A DNA stretch of 64,000 nucleotides from Desulfacinum hydrothermale DSM 13146 (GCF_900176285.1 NZ_FWXF01000019.1:1-64000); one strand, 5' to 3'; counted from the first letter of the stretch, positions 1 to 9,237 are shown. Numbers and translations are program-made. The notes: generated by a model from the sequence alone, not told the origin.

Positions 1-713
1 CCGCGCTCCACGCGACCCGTCACCACCGTGCCGCGACCACTGATGGAAAACACATCCTCGATGGGCATCAAAAACGGCTTGTCCACATCCCGAACCGGAT
101 CCGGAATGTAGCTGTCCACCGCGTCCATCAACTCAAAAATACACGCCGCCTCCGGACTCTCCGGATCGTCCGTCTCCAGAGCCTTCAGCGCCGAACCCTG
201 GATGATCGGCACTTCGTCGCCCGGGAATCCGTACTTGCTCAGAAGCTCCCGAAGCTCAAGCTCCACCAGCTCGATCAGCTCCGGATCGTCCACCATGTCC
301 ACCTTGTTCAAAAACACCACGATGTTCGGCACACCCACCTGACGGGCCAGCAAAATGTGCTCCCGCGTCTGGGGCATGGGTCCGTCGTCGGCCGCCACCA
401 CCAAAATGGCCCCGTCCATCTGCGCCGCACCCGTGACCATGTTCTTGATGTAGTCCGCGTGACCCGGGCAGTCCACGTGCGCATAGTGACGCTTTTCCGT
501 CTCGTACTCCACATGGGCCGTGGCAATGGTAATGCCGCGCTCACGCTCTTCCGGAGCCTTGTCGATCTCATCGAAGGGCACAAACTCCGCCTTGCCCCGA
601 AGCCCCAGCTGCTTCGTGATCGCCGCCGTCAACGTCGTCTTGCCATGGTCGATGTGACCAATGGTCCCCACGTTCAAATGCGGCTTCGTCCGCTCAAACT
701 TCTTCTTCGACAT
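1..713 (-). CDS. tuf: elongation factor Tu, N-terminal part (runs off the left edge)
   Basis: GTPase that delivers aminoacyl-tRNA to the ribosome. About 237 N-terminal residues are present. All G-domain signatures are visible: P-loop [23 protein letters not shown] and SALK. The reading frame continues past base 1, so the C-terminal domains lie outside the window. The ATG at 713-711 is preceded by a good GGAGGAAG ribosome site. Three tRNA genes lie upstream on the same strand, the widespread thr-tyr-(gly)-thr-tufB arrangement, so the gene is probably co-transcribed with them. Confidence 0.97.
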   Translation of the reverse strand, partial: MSKKKFERTKPHLNVGTIGHIDHGKTTLTAAITKQLGLRGKAEFVPFDEIDKAPEERERGITIATAHVEYETEKRHYAHVDCPGHADYIKNMVTGAAQMDGAILVVAADDGPMPQTREHILLARQVGVPNIVVFLNKVDMVDDPELIELVELELRELLSKYGFPGDEVPIIQGSALKALETDDPESPEAACIFELMDAVDSYIPDPVRDVDKPFLMPIEDVFSISGRGTVVTGRVER

Positions 714-857
714 CGCACTTCCTCCTCACCTTCATGTCTGCAAAAACGCGAAATCCAACAGACAAAATCCAAGCCCACCCAAGGTCGGATTCACGACGGC
801 ACACTGCAGGGGATGATTGCGGCAGAGTTTGCCCTGCGAGAAAGAAGGCAAAAAAAA

Positions 858-934
858 TGGAGCCCACGACCGGGCTCGAACCGGTGAACCTCTTCCTTAC
901 CAAGGAAGTGCTCTACCTCCTGAGCTACGTGGGC
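858..934 (-). tRNA. tRNA-Thr (anticodon GGT)
   Basis: Full cloverleaf on the minus strand. The acceptor strands GCCCACG and CGTGGGC pair. The anticodon stem CTTCC/GGAAG encloses loop TTGGTAA, giving anticodon GGT. A T-arm with GGTTCGAGCC is present and the 3' CCA is encoded (858-860). It lies between the tRNA-Tyr gene and tuf. Confidence 0.95.
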
Positions 935-1106
935 CCATCCTTCGCTGGGCGGAGACGTATGACGGGATTGTGCTCGAATTACGGGAACCTCTCAACGCCG
1001 GCACTGCGCGCGCACCTTCAGCACCGTTGTGGCCCCGGCGATTCCATGTAGTTCGAACGACAATGGCCCGCTTGCGCTGCCACCATCTCCTACATGTGTG
1101 GAAGTT

Positions 1107-1191
<85 letters not shown>

Positions 1192-1293
1192 ACAACTTCG
1201 CGCCCTTGCACCGTCCGGGCTGCAAAGGCGCCCCTAGCTATCACAGGCTTTTTTCAAAAGCAAGCAAAAATTTGCCCGCCCCGTTCACTCATC

Positions 1294-1368
1294 TGGAGCT
1301 GGCGATGGGATTCGAACCCGCAACCTGCTGATTACAAATCAGCTGCTCTACCGTTGAGCTACGCCAGC
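1294..1368 (-). tRNA. tRNA-Thr (anticodon TGT)
   Basis: Cloverleaf with acceptor GCTGGCG/CGCCAGC. The anticodon arm CTGAT/ATCAG has loop TTGTAAT, giving TGT. Encoded CCA at 1294-1296. First gene of the tRNA-tuf transcription unit. Confidence 0.95.
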
Positions 1369-1383
1369 CCACTCGAGCTCTTC

Positions 1384-1413
1384 CATGTACCACTCCAGCG
1401 GATCCCGTGTCAA
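1384..1413 (-). promoter_or_regulatory. sigma-70 promoter of the tRNA-tuf unit
   Basis: On the minus strand a perfect TTGACA (1413-1408) is followed after 18 bases by TACATG (1389-1384), about 15 bases before the first tRNA. The -35 is strong and the -10 is weak. Confidence 0.6.
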
Positions 1414-1471
1414 GGCGTTTTTAGGCGCCCTCCCCCCCACACTCCCCCTGCCACACTACAAAGACGATTGG

Positions 1472-2191
1472 CTATTCCCCTTGTTGCCGCCCTTCCCCGC
1501 GCAACTTTTTCACCACAAGCGGGATGAAAAAGGATGCCACAAAAAGGGCAACGGCCCCAAGAACCCGAGGGGTGGCCAAATCCTGCCATCGCCCTTCGGC
1601 CCAAATCTGCTTCAGGGTCCCGATGAGGAAGGTGAAGATGAAGGTCCCCACCAAAATACCAAGCCCCGTGCCCGCCAGGTAATCGACAAAACGGACTTTG
1701 GTGAGCCCCATCCCGAAGTTCATGGGCGTGAAGGGAAAGTAGATGAGCCTCAGATAGAGCACGGTGGCGAAACCATTTCTTTCGATGGCATCGTCATAGC
1801 GACGCAGCTTGTCCCCGATCAGGGAGGCGGCGAAATCCCGTCCCAGGGTTCGGCCAATCCAGAAGGCCACCGAAGCCCCCAGCATGGCCCCCAGCCACAC
1901 ATAGACGAAGCCCCAATAGGGGCCGAAGATCAGGGCCCCCAAGCCAGTGAGCACCGTGCCCGGCACGAACACACAGACGCCGAAGGCATAGAAGGCCACG
2001 AACACGGCCGGGGCCCACCTTCCGGCAGCCGCAAGCACACCCTCCAAAGACGCCGGGCTCAGATATCGGCTGATCTCCGTGTGGCGCACCCCAAAGGCCG
2101 CTACGACCACAAAGACCACGAGGACGGCCGCTTTGAGCATCGCCCCCTTGCTTACCTCCTTGCCGCCGCCGACCCGAGGCGTCTTGCCCAT
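1472..2191 (-). CDS. TVP38/TMEM64 (VTT-domain, DedA-like) membrane protein
   Basis: Integral membrane protein of 239 residues. A TM helix near residues 17-35 is followed by the VTT core: a helix pair containing FVPGTVLTGLGALIFGP and the FWIGRTLGRD stretch, then RLIYFPFTPMNFGMGLT, the family's re-entrant signature. A final TM helix and a basic tail close it. Family members are thought to move or scramble lipids, but no substrate can be assigned. The ATG at 2191 was chosen over upstream starts because AAAGGAG sits 6-7 bases before it. No co-directional neighbour is close, so it is probably monocistronic. Confidence 0.85.
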   Translation of the reverse strand: MGKTPRVGGGKEVSKGAMLKAAVLVVFVVVAAFGVRHTEISRYLSPASLEGVLAAAGRWAPAVFVAFYAFGVCVFVPGTVLTGLGALIFGPYWGFVYVWLGAMLGASVAFWIGRTLGRDFAASLIGDKLRRYDDAIERNGFATVLYLRLIYFPFTPMNFGMGLTKVRFVDYLAGTGLGILVGTFIFTFLIGTLKQIWAEGRWQDLATPRVLGAVALFVASFFIPLVVKKLRGEGRQQGE

Positions 2192-2300
2192 ATCAAGCTC
2201 CTTTGCCGGATGCATGATCCCGTTACCTTTTCGCAGCCGTGTATGCCGAGACCTTGACACGGCCCAACACAAGAAGGCAAATGGTTTTGCTTTCAATGCT

Positions 2301-2525
2301 AGGAGCCTGTCCGAAAACGACCAGATTGCTCCCTTGTTGTGCGGACGAACGCATGGGGCTACCGGCTGGGGTCGTACTGCAGGCCTGGCGTTTCAGCACA
2401 AGGGACGGGTTCCGAACCCGCCCCACCAAGGCTGTCTGAGAATTCAAAAAGCACCCCGGGGCCCGTGGCATTTCAACTGGTCAGAAAGCCACAAAAGGCC
2501 AAGAGGCCATTGTCAGACAAGCTCC
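2301..2525 (-). repeat. dispersed intergenic repeat, copy A
   Basis: Fills most of the 374-base gap 2192-2565. Read on the minus strand it aligns almost end to end with copy C (23030-23250). Shared blocks are a start GTCTGACAATGGCCTC, the block GGTGCTTTTTGAATTCTCAG, a palindromic core GGGTTCGGAACCCG, and an end TTTTCGGACAGGCTCCT. It contains several inverted repeats and no credible gene. The other copies are at 11864 and 63384. Confidence 0.85.
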
Positions 2526-2565
2526 GAGAGGATAGTCACTCCACACCAACCCCAAACGGCATGGC

Positions 2566-3627
2566 ATGATGGCATCCCAGGTGTCCCCTCCCCAATCTTT
2601 CCCGTCCCAGGTCGCCCGCGATGCGGCCTTACCCCACAAGCGGCCCAGCTCTTTGACCCTGGCCGCCGTCATCACCATGGGCATTCTTGCCATTTCCTGC
2701 GCTTCCATTCTCATCCGGTTCGCCGACGCCCCGTCTTTGACCATTGCGTGCTACCGGGTCGCCTTGGCCACACTGGTCCTTCTGCCCAGGCATCTATGGG
2801 CTGGCGGCCCTTCTTCCATCGCCCGCTCCAACCCCGGACCTTCCTGGTGGATCCTGATCCTTTCCGGCACCTTTCTCGCCCTGCACTTTGTCTTTTGGAT
2901 CGAATCCGTCCAGAAAACCACGGTGGCCAGTTCCGTCACGCTGGTGAGCACCAGTCCCCTTTTCACCGCCCTCTGTTCCGCCCTCCTTTTTAAGGAAAGA
3001 CCACGCCCTTGGCTGTGGATCGGCATCGCAGCCTGCGTAGTGGGCAGCGCCGTCGTGGGCGCCTCCGATTCACAATCCGGGCAGGAATCCCTGGAGGGCG
3101 ATCTTCTGGCCCTTTTGGGCGCCTTGATGGCCAGCGGCTACCTCCTGGCGGGTCGGGCCCTGCGGCCGCGCATGCCTCTCATCTCTTATCTGGTCGGCAC
3201 CTATGGAACGGCCGCACTGGTGCTGCTGTTGCTGGCCCTCCTCACCCAAACACCCTTGCACGGTTTTTCCCCTCAGACCTATGGCGCCATGATCCTACTG
3301 GCCCTCGTACCCCAGCTGCTGGGCCATTCCTCTTTCAATTGGGCCCTGCGCCATCTTTCCGCCACATCGGTGGCCATTCTCACCCTGGGGGAACCCATCG
3401 GAGCGTCCCTGCTCGCCTTCTTGATCCTTGGGGAAGGCGTGGGGCCGACCGCCGCCGTGGGCCTGGGACTCCTGGCCGGCGGGATCCTGATCGGATCCTT
3501 TGCCACCACCCCGTCCGGCTGCAGCCCCACACCGGCCCAACCCGCGGTCCCCGTCCCTTCCGAAAAGGATACCCCAAGGGCAAACGGCTCACCGCCTTCC
3601 TGCCCAGACCAAACCCCGCCCACTTGA
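2566..3627 (+). CDS. EamA/DMT-family transporter (drug/metabolite exporter)
   Basis: A 353-residue membrane protein with the ten-helix, two-repeat EamA layout. The first repeat begins at residues 35-50 (ISCASILIRFAD). It contains the EamA-typical F..WIESVQKTTVASSVTLVSTSPLFTAL region. The second repeat starts near residue 178 (ALLGALMASGYLLAGR) and ends with the LGEPIGASLLAFLILGE signature. The last 45 residues are a proline-rich cytoplasmic tail. It is likely an inner-membrane exporter of small metabolites; the substrate is unknown. No strong ribosome site precedes the ATG pair at 2566/2569, so the exact start is uncertain. Confidence 0.88.
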   Translation: MMASQVSPPQSFPSQVARDAALPHKRPSSLTLAAVITMGILAISCASILIRFADAPSLTIACYRVALATLVLLPRHLWAGGPSSIARSNPGPSWWILILSGTFLALHFVFWIESVQKTTVASSVTLVSTSPLFTALCSALLFKERPRPWLWIGIAACVVGSAVVGASDSQSGQESLEGDLLALLGALMASGYLLAGRALRPRMPLISYLVGTYGTAALVLLLLALLTQTPLHGFSPQTYGAMILLALVPQLLGHSSFNWALRHLSATSVAILTLGEPIGASLLAFLILGEGVGPTAAVGLGLLAGGILIGSFATTPSGCSPTPAQPAVPVPSEKDTPRANGSPPSCPDQTPPT

Positions 3628-3941
3628 TCTCGGCCCAGGAGGTCTTTGGGGCCCGTGAAGATCGCCTCCCCGCCTCCCGTTTTTAGAGCATCCGCCGACC
3701 CTTCCGCGGCAAGGGAGTGACACCATGAGGATCTTCCCGGGCCCGGCTCCCATGGACGGGGGAGTTTTCGAGCTTTGAACAGGCGACGAGGGGATGTCTT
3801 GCCCTGAAATCCGATGAATTCAGGCGATCTGGCTTGTTCATTGACATCTTCACCCCAAAACTGTATTTTTTGACGGTTGAGGTAACGAGAGATGAGGCGT
3901 GTCTCAATCTCCAGGAAAATCCCTAAAAAGGGCGGAAAATC
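3628..3941. other. intergenic region holding the yggT promoter
   Basis: No coding potential seen in these 314 bases. The first half is featureless. The second half is more A+T-rich and contains the promoter described at 3841-3869. Confidence 0.6.
3841..3869 (+). promoter_or_regulatory. strong sigma-70 promoter upstream of yggT
   Basis: TTGACA (3841-3846), a 17-base spacer and TATTTT (3864-3869). Predicted transcription start is near 3876, giving a leader of about 65 bases. It would drive the long operon yggT to rlmB. Confidence 0.7.
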
Positions 3942-4244
3942 ATGTTCATCTTAAGCAATCTATTGTTCGCACTGGCCAGGATTCTCGACATCGTCTTCAC
4001 CACCTACATGTGGGTCATCGTGGCTCGAGCCATCCTCTCGTGGGTCAATCCGGATCCCTACAATCCCATTGTGCGGTTTCTTTACAGCATCACCGAGCCC
4101 GTGCTCTATGCCATCCGACGCAGAATCCCGGCGTTTTTCGGCGGGATCGACTTCTCGCCCATGATCGTCATCCTGATCCTCATCTTCCTACAAAACTTTC
4201 TGGTTCCTTCATTGAGGGAAATGGCCCTGGTCTTGAGGGTCTAA
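3942..4244 (+). CDS. YggT-family membrane protein
   Basis: A 100-residue YggT protein. Two hydrophobic segments (residues about 4-27 and 66-88) flank a loop with the family signature ARAILSWVNPDPYNP...ITEP. YggT proteins sit in the inner membrane and have been linked to osmotic tolerance and cell division. Here it is followed 33 bases later by a DivIVA-domain gene. That pairing is common in many phyla and supports a role in cell shape or division. First gene behind the promoter at 3841. Confidence 0.9.
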   Translation: MFILSNLLFALARILDIVFTTYMWVIVARAILSWVNPDPYNPIVRFLYSITEPVLYAIRRRIPAFFGGIDFSPMIVILILIFLQNFLVPSLREMALVLRV

Positions 4245-4277
4245 GAGTGAACGGCCTCTCGCACAAGGAGGCTCCAG

Positions 4278-4769
4278 ATGGACTGGACACCCCTGGACAT
4301 CGAAAACAAAAGGTTTCGCACCTCCTGGCGCGGCTACGACAAGCGCGAGGTGGAGCTCTTCTTGCACCAATTGGCCGAAGACCTGCACCGGCTTCAATTG
4401 GACCGTAAGGAGCTGGAAAAGGAGCTGCACCAGCTCCGCAAGGAAAACGCCGAACACCGGGATCGGGAAAAGGCCATTCGCAACGTGCTCTTCAACGCCC
4501 AAAAGGCCACGGAGCAGATCAAGGCCAATGCGGAAAAGGAAGCCAAGCTGATCATCGCCGATGCGGAGCTCAAGGCCGAAAAGATCCTGCAGACGGCCCA
4601 TCAGCGCCTGGCTCAGCTCCACGAGGATATTCACGAGCTCAAACGCCAGCGCACACAGCTGGAGACCAAACTCCGTTCCACCATTGAGACCTACCGTCAA
4701 CTCCTGGATATGGAGAAAGAAGACGGCGACGCCGAGTTGGAAAACAAGATCAAGTTTCTCAACCGTTAG
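4278..4769 (+). CDS. DivIVA-domain coiled-coil protein
   Basis: 163 residues. The N-terminus (residues 1-45) has the DivIVA pattern of a membrane-targeting start followed by F.TSWRGYDKREVELFL. The rest is almost continuous coiled coil rich in E, K and Q (residues 30-155). DivIVA proteins sense negative membrane curvature and recruit division or polarity factors. A clear AAGGAGG lies 9 bases before the ATG. It sits in the yggT operon. Confidence 0.88.
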   Translation: MDWTPLDIENKRFRTSWRGYDKREVELFLHQLAEDLHRLQLDRKELEKELHQLRKENAEHRDREKAIRNVLFNAQKATEQIKANAEKEAKLIIADAELKAEKILQTAHQRLAQLHEDIHELKRQRTQLETKLRSTIETYRQLLDMEKEDGDAELENKIKFLNR

Positions 4770-4787
4770 ACCTGATCGAGGGCCTTC

Positions 4788-4958
4788 ATGACTATCCAAC
4801 AAGAACTGCTGGACATTTTGGCGTGCCCCAAGTGCAAGCATTCCGTTCGACTCAATGAATCCGAGGACGGGCTCATCTGCGATCAATGCCGTTTGCTCTA
4901 CGAGATCCGTGACGGCATCCCTATCATGTTGATTGACGAAGCCAAGCCTCTTTCTTGA
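4788..4958 (+). CDS. Trm112/YcaR-like small zinc protein
   Basis: 56 residues: an N-terminal LLDILACPKCK and a second pair CDQCRLLYEIRDGIPIML. This is the four-cysteine zinc fold and C-terminal IPIML of the Trm112 (YcaR/UPF0434) family. Eukaryotic and archaeal Trm112 activates methyltransferases. The bacterial form commonly sits beside lipid A or LPS genes, as here just before the heptose kinase. Starts 18 bases after divIVA and ends at the start region of the next gene. Confidence 0.9.
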   Translation: MTIQQELLDILACPKCKHSVRLNESEDGLICDQCRLLYEIRDGIPIMLIDEAKPLS

Positions 4959-4969
4959 GCTCGCCGACT

Positions 4970-5992
4970 ATGATCGCTCTACCCACGCCATTGGCCCGCC
5001 GTTTTCCCGAACTCCAGGCCGGCATTCAACGCTTTCCCGGCCGTCGCGTCCTCGTCATCGGCGACGTGATGCTGGATGTGTTCATCTGGGGGGACGTGCA
5101 GCGCATCTCACCGGAAGCCCCCGTCCCCGTGGTGGATGTGCGCCGGGAAAGCCAGCTTCTGGGCGGTGCCGCCAACGTGGTGCACAACATCGCTGCCTTG
5201 GGCGGGCGGCCGTCCGTGGTGGGACTGATCGGGGAAGATGCTGCGGGCCGTGAGCTCCTGCGGCAACTGGAAGATCTCCACATTCCCACCACCGGCCTGG
5301 TCAGAACCCCCGAGCGCCCCACCACGCAAAAGACCCGCATCATCGCCCATCATCAGCAGGTGGTTCGATTCGACCGGGAAGATCCCCATCCGCCCTCGCG
5401 CTCCCTACACAGGCACATCATCGACTCCCTGGCGGCCCATTTTTCCGACGCGGAAGTGGTGGTGGTATCCGACTATGGCAAAGGGCTGATCACTGCGGAA
5501 CTGATGGATACCGTGCGGGCTCTGGCAGCAACACACCGGGTACCGATCCTGGTGGACCCCAAGGTGAAGAATGCCGATGCGTACCGGGCAGTGGACCTGA
5601 TCACCCCCAACAACGCAGAAGCTTCCGCCATGTCCGGCGTTACCATCGCCGATGAAGCCAGTCTCCTCCAGGCCGGCGCAGCCCTCCTGGACCGGTTCGA
5701 CTGCGGCAAGGTACTGATCACGCGCGGCCCCGATGGCATGAGCCTCTTCGAACGGGGCGCCGCTCCCTTTCACATCCCAACGGTTGCCCGCAAGGTCTTC
5801 GATGTGACCGGAGCCGGTGACACGGTCATCGCCACCATGGCCTTGGCCCTGGCCGCCGGATTGGACATGCGCAATGCCGCCATCCTGGCCAACGTGGCCG
5901 CAGGTATGGTGGTGGGCGAGCTGGGCACTGCCACGGTGGGGGCGGACCAGCTGATCGAGGCCTTGAACGATGGAAGCCGGAGGGAACCGTGA
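4970..5992 (+). CDS. rfaE1: D-glycero-beta-D-manno-heptose-7-phosphate kinase (RfaE1/HldE kinase domain)
   Basis: Phosphorylates heptose-7-phosphate at C1 in ADP-heptose synthesis for the LPS inner core. PfkB/ribokinase fold of about 340 residues. It has the N-terminal GDVMLDVFIWGDVQRISPEAPVPVV signature, the loop GGAANVVHNIAALGG, and the C-terminal anion-hole motif DVTGAGDTVIATMALALA with the catalytic Asp. Only the kinase half of E. coli HldE is present; the adenylyltransferase must be separate. The start could be the ATG at 4970 or a TTG at 4955 overlapping the upstream stop codon. The gene implies a Gram-negative outer membrane with heptose LPS. Confidence 0.93.
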   Translation: MIALPTPLARRFPELQAGIQRFPGRRVLVIGDVMLDVFIWGDVQRISPEAPVPVVDVRRESQLLGGAANVVHNIAALGGRPSVVGLIGEDAAGRELLRQLEDLHIPTTGLVRTPERPTTQKTRIIAHHQQVVRFDREDPHPPSRSLHRHIIDSLAAHFSDAEVVVVSDYGKGLITAELMDTVRALAATHRVPILVDPKVKNADAYRAVDLITPNNAEASAMSGVTIADEASLLQAGAALLDRFDCGKVLITRGPDGMSLFERGAAPFHIPTVARKVFDVTGAGDTVIATMALALAAGLDMRNAAILANVAAGMVVGELGTATVGADQLIEALNDGSRREP

Positions 5993-6555
5993 GCGTTCCG
6001 TCTCCCGCCAAGCCGTGCAAGTTGGTGTTCGGACTCCTGCTGGCCGCAGGGCAGGATAGAGGACCGGTCCTGACCGCTTTGCAGGAGCGCTTCGGTCCCC
6101 TGGACCATGTGAGCCGGTCGCAACCGTTCACCTTCTCCAACTATTACGAGAAGGAAATGGGTGCGGGAATCGTGCGCTGCTTCGGCAGCTTCGAGCGCCT
6201 GGTGGATCCCGGGGAGCTGGCTTCCATCAAGCTGGCCACCAACCGGATCGAAGCCGCCTTGGCCCATGGCGGTTCCCGGCGCGCCAACATCGATCCCGGC
6301 CTGTTGAGTGAGGAACGGTTGGTGTTGGCCACGGGCAAGAACTACACCCACAGGATCTACCTGCGGGATGGCATCTACGCAGACCTCACCCTCATCTTCA
6401 AAAACGGACGCTATCATCCTCTCCCCTGGACCTATCCGGACTACGCCGCCAAGCAAACCCGCTATCTGTTTGGGTTGCTGCGAGGCATCCTACTCGTGCA
6501 GCGCGGAGGGGCGCCCCCAACCCACAAGACTTTTCTCATGGAGGAGATGGATTGA
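5989..6555 (+). CDS. DUF4416 family protein
   Basis: 188 residues starting with GTG at 5989, overlapping the rfaE1 stop by 4 bases. It shows the DUF4416 features: an N-terminal LVFGLL hydrophobic strand, FTFSNYYEKEMG, IKLATNRIE, and a tail with NIDPGLLSEERLVLATGKNYTHRIYL. The family is found mainly in anaerobic and deltaproteobacterial genomes and has no known function. The tight coupling with rfaE1 and yicC places it in a constitutive housekeeping operon. Confidence 0.88.
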   Translation: MSVPSPAKPCKLVFGLLLAAGQDRGPVLTALQERFGPLDHVSRSQPFTFSNYYEKEMGAGIVRCFGSFERLVDPGELASIKLATNRIEAALAHGGSRRANIDPGLLSEERLVLATGKNYTHRIYLRDGIYADLTLIFKNGRYHPLPWTYPDYAAKQTRYLFGLLRGILLVQRGGAPPTHKTFLMEEMD

Positions 6556-7439
6556 TACGCAGCATGACCGGCTACGGCAAAGGGATCGCCCAAGGGGATC
6601 TGTATCGCGTCCAGGTGGAACTTCGCAGCGTCAACGGTAAGCATCTGGATCTGCTCGTGCGCCTCCCCAAGAATCTTCTGGAACTGGAAGAGATTGTTCG
6701 AGAAGAAGTGCGGCGCCGGGTGCACCGGGGGCGGGTGGAGGCCCACATCCAGGTGGCCCCCCTGGCCACGGAGCTCAAGGCCCCCCGCCTCGATCAGACC
6801 CTGGCCCGCCACTACTGGCAGCAACTGCACCAGCTCCACCTGTCCCTGCCGGGCTCCGAGCCGCCTCGGCTCGAGTATCTTCTGACCATGCCCAGCCTCT
6901 ATGAGAGCCCCGAAGAGACCCACGACATGGAGCAGTTGGGGCGCAATCTGCGCCAGGCCACCCAAGAAGCCTTGGACCAGCTGGTGGAAATGCGCGTGCA
7001 GGAAGGGGCCGCTCTGGCCCGTGACATTTTGGAACGCGTCCAGGCCATCGAGGAAGACACGGCTTTTGTGGCCGGTCGCCAGGAAGACGTGCAAAAGGAG
7101 CTGGCTCAAAGGCTCCGGCAACGGGTCCAAAGCCTGCTCCAGGACCTGGGAGGGGAATTGGACGAAAACCGGCTCCTGCAGGAAGTGGCCTTCATGCTGG
7201 ACCGGTTGGACATCAACGAGGAATTGGTGCGCCTGCGCAGCCACCTGGGCCAGATTCGGGATCTGGTTTCGGGAGAAGGGGCGGCGGAAGGCCGTCGGCT
7301 CGACTTCCTCACCCAGGAACTGCACCGGGAGGTCAACACCATCGGCTCCAAGACCAACGAACTGGGCATTTCCCAGGCCGTTGTTCGCATGAAGAACGAA
7401 ATCGGCAAACTGAAAGAACAAGTGCAAAACATCGAATGA
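6552..7439 (+). CDS. yicC: YicC family endoribonuclease
   Basis: 295 residues. It starts at TTG 6552, overlapping the DUF4416 stop by 4 bases (TTGA). The resulting N-terminus, IRSMTGYGKG, fits the conserved YicC start. The C-terminal DUF1732 part has EGRRLDFLTQELHREVNTIGSK and a final MKNEIGKLKEQVQN helix. YicC proteins have recently been characterised as endoribonucleases acting on small RNAs and mRNAs. The order yicC-remA-gmk is widely conserved. Confidence 0.93.
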   Translation: MIRSMTGYGKGIAQGDLYRVQVELRSVNGKHLDLLVRLPKNLLELEEIVREEVRRRVHRGRVEAHIQVAPLATELKAPRLDQTLARHYWQQLHQLHLSLPGSEPPRLEYLLTMPSLYESPEETHDMEQLGRNLRQATQEALDQLVEMRVQEGAALARDILERVQAIEEDTAFVAGRQEDVQKELAQRLRQRVQSLLQDLGGELDENRLLQEVAFMLDRLDINEELVRLRSHLGQIRDLVSGEGAAEGRRLDFLTQELHREVNTIGSKTNELGISQAVVRMKNEIGKLKEQVQNIE

Positions 7440-7448
7440 GGACCCCCT

Positions 7449-7730
7449 ATGGAGATCAGACTACTCAATATCGGTTTTGGTAACACGGTGGTGGCAAACC
7501 GCATTGTGGCCGTGGTTTCTCCCAGTTCGGCCCCCATGAAGCGGCTCAAGGAAGACGCCAAACAGGCCAATAAGCTCATCGATGCCACCATGGGGCGCCG
7601 CACCCGCTCCATCATCATTACGGACAGCGACCACGTGATCCTTTCGGGCGTTCAGGCCGAAACGATCGCCCAGCGGCTCACCCAAGACCACGGTCACCGG
7701 GACGCTGGATCCGCAAAGGGCGGCAAGTAG
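7449..7730 (+). CDS. DUF370/RemA-like regulatory protein
   Basis: 93 residues. The core [29 protein letters not shown] and the [19 protein letters not shown] strand are typical of the RemA (DUF370) family. In Bacillus RemA is a DNA-binding ring that activates matrix genes. In Gram-negative bacteria its role is unclear. It starts 9 bases after yicC and ends one base before gmk, so all three are translated together. Confidence 0.9.
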   Translation: MEIRLLNIGFGNTVVANRIVAVVSPSSAPMKRLKEDAKQANKLIDATMGRRTRSIIITDSDHVILSGVQAETIAQRLTQDHGHRDAGSAKGGK

Positions 7731-7731
7731 G

Positions 7732-8349
7732 ATGCAAGCCAAGACCCCGGGACACCTCTTCGTCGTTTCCGCCCCCTCCGGTGTGGGAAAGACGACCCTT
7801 TTGCGGCGCGTTCTCCAGGATGTGCCCGGATTGCGCTATTCGGTTTCGTGCACCACACGGTCGCCTCGGCCCGGAGAAGAAGACGCAACGGACTACTTTT
7901 TCCTCAGCCGGGAGGAATTCGAAGACGGGATCCGCAGCGGCCGCTTTCTGGAATGGGCCCGCGTGCACGGTAACTACTACGGAACGGATGGGCGGGTCGT
8001 GGAGGAATGGCTGCATGCAGGCTGGGACGTTCTCTTGGAGATCGACGTGCAGGGGGCCCGACAGGTCCGGGTGCACCACCCATCCGCCACGACCATCTTT
8101 ATCCTTCCCCCTTCCATGGAGGTTTTGCGCCAACGCCTGCAGGCTCGGGGCACCGAGTCCCCCGAGCAGTTGGAGATGCGCTTGGAAGCTGCGCGATCGG
8201 AATTGCGAGAGGCTCCGTGGTACGATTATCTGGTCGTCAACGACGCACTGGACGAGGCGGTCCAGGATCTTGCAGCCATCTTCAGGGCGTGCCGCTGCCG
8301 GCGAAGGCGCTCGGCACCTGCGCTGCGTTCCCTTCTGGAAACCCCCTGA
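7732..8349 (+). CDS. gmk: guanylate kinase
   Basis: Converts GMP and ATP to GDP and ADP. 205 residues, normal length. P-loop SAPSGVGKTTL, then SVSCTTRSPRPGEEDATDYFF (GMP-binding), FLEWARVHGNYYGT and LLEIDVQGARQV, all in the usual order. The C-terminus is slightly unusual, with an arginine/cysteine-rich stretch CRCRRRRS. rpoZ, which often follows gmk, is not here; rlmB follows instead. Confidence 0.96.
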   Translation: MQAKTPGHLFVVSAPSGVGKTTLLRRVLQDVPGLRYSVSCTTRSPRPGEEDATDYFFLSREEFEDGIRSGRFLEWARVHGNYYGTDGRVVEEWLHAGWDVLLEIDVQGARQVRVHHPSATTIFILPPSMEVLRQRLQARGTESPEQLEMRLEAARSELREAPWYDYLVVNDALDEAVQDLAAIFRACRCRRRRSAPALRSLLETP

Positions 8350-8395
8350 CATGCCTTACGCCCGCCAGCGGCGGGTGCATGGAGGGAAGCACTCC

Positions 8396-9163
8396 ATGGC
8401 GGAGAAATCCCCCAAATCCTCGCCACAGCCCTTATGGATCTACGGAGTCAATCCGGTGCGGGAATGGCTGCTCACCCATGCGGAACTGACCCTGGAACTG
8501 CTCCACAGCCGCCGGGACGACAGGATCCAAACCGTGGTGAACATGGCCCAGGATCGCCGTATTCCCGTTCGTTTCGTGGACAAGAAGGCCCTTTCCCAGA
8601 TCCTCGGTCTCGGAAACCACCAAGGCATCGCGCTCCGGGCTCGCCGCTTCCCCTACGCAAGCCTGGAGGAGCTGCTGATGGACGAAGAGGCCCTCTCCCG
8701 TCCCTGGCTCATCCTGGACTGCATCCAGGATCCCCAGAATCTGGGAGCGATTCTGCGAAGCGCCTGCTTCCTCGGAATCTCTCGTGTGGTCCTCCCCAAG
8801 GACCGATCCGCCCATGTCACGCCGACCGTCTTCAAGGCCGCGGCCGGCGCGCCGGCTCATCTGGCCATGGCGCGGGTCACCAATCTGGCTCGCGCCATGG
8901 ATCGGCTCAAGGAGGCGGGCATCTGGCTCATCGGGCTGGATCTGGACGGTGACCAATCTCTTTTCGATGTGGATTTGACCCAGCCGGTGGGGCTGGTGGT
9001 GGGAAACGAACACAGCGGCCTTCGTGCGCTGGTGAAGAAAAAGTGCGACATTTTGGCCAAGATTCCGGCGCTGGGACCTGTCCAATCTCTGAACGCGGCC
9101 AGCGCCGCCTCCATCGCCCTAGCCGAAGCGGTTCGACAGCGCATCCACGCCTCCCAGGCCTGA
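8396..9163 (+). CDS. rlmB: 23S rRNA (guanosine-2'-O)-methyltransferase, RlmB/TrmH type
   Basis: 255 residues. An N-terminal substrate-binding domain (IYGVNPVREWL, residues 14-85) is followed by the SPOUT knot. The knot signatures are LDCIQDPQNLGAILRSACF, VVGNEHSGL and the final LNAASAASIALAEAVRQR. It methylates 2'-O of a guanosine in 23S rRNA. The ATG at 8396 was chosen because GGAGGGAAG precedes it; an ATG at 8351 lacks one. It is the last gene of the yggT operon and is followed by a terminator-like hairpin. Confidence 0.93.
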   Translation: MAEKSPKSSPQPLWIYGVNPVREWLLTHAELTLELLHSRRDDRIQTVVNMAQDRRIPVRFVDKKALSQILGLGNHQGIALRARRFPYASLEELLMDEEALSRPWLILDCIQDPQNLGAILRSACFLGISRVVLPKDRSAHVTPTVFKAAAGAPAHLAMARVTNLARAMDRLKEAGIWLIGLDLDGDQSLFDVDLTQPVGLVVGNEHSGLRALVKKKCDILAKIPALGPVQSLNAASAASIALAEAVRQRIHASQA

Positions 9164-9237
9164 TGCGGCCCCGCTCGGGCGTGGCGTCGCAGGCAATCCG
9201 GCGGGACGGATGCCGGAACTCTGGTTGTGCCGGCAAC

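Noticed and set aside
2223-2569. Short open frames inside the repeat copies on either strand (for example 2223-2471)
   Set aside because: Similar peptides recur only because the DNA repeat recurs. The frames differ in length and are interrupted in other copies.
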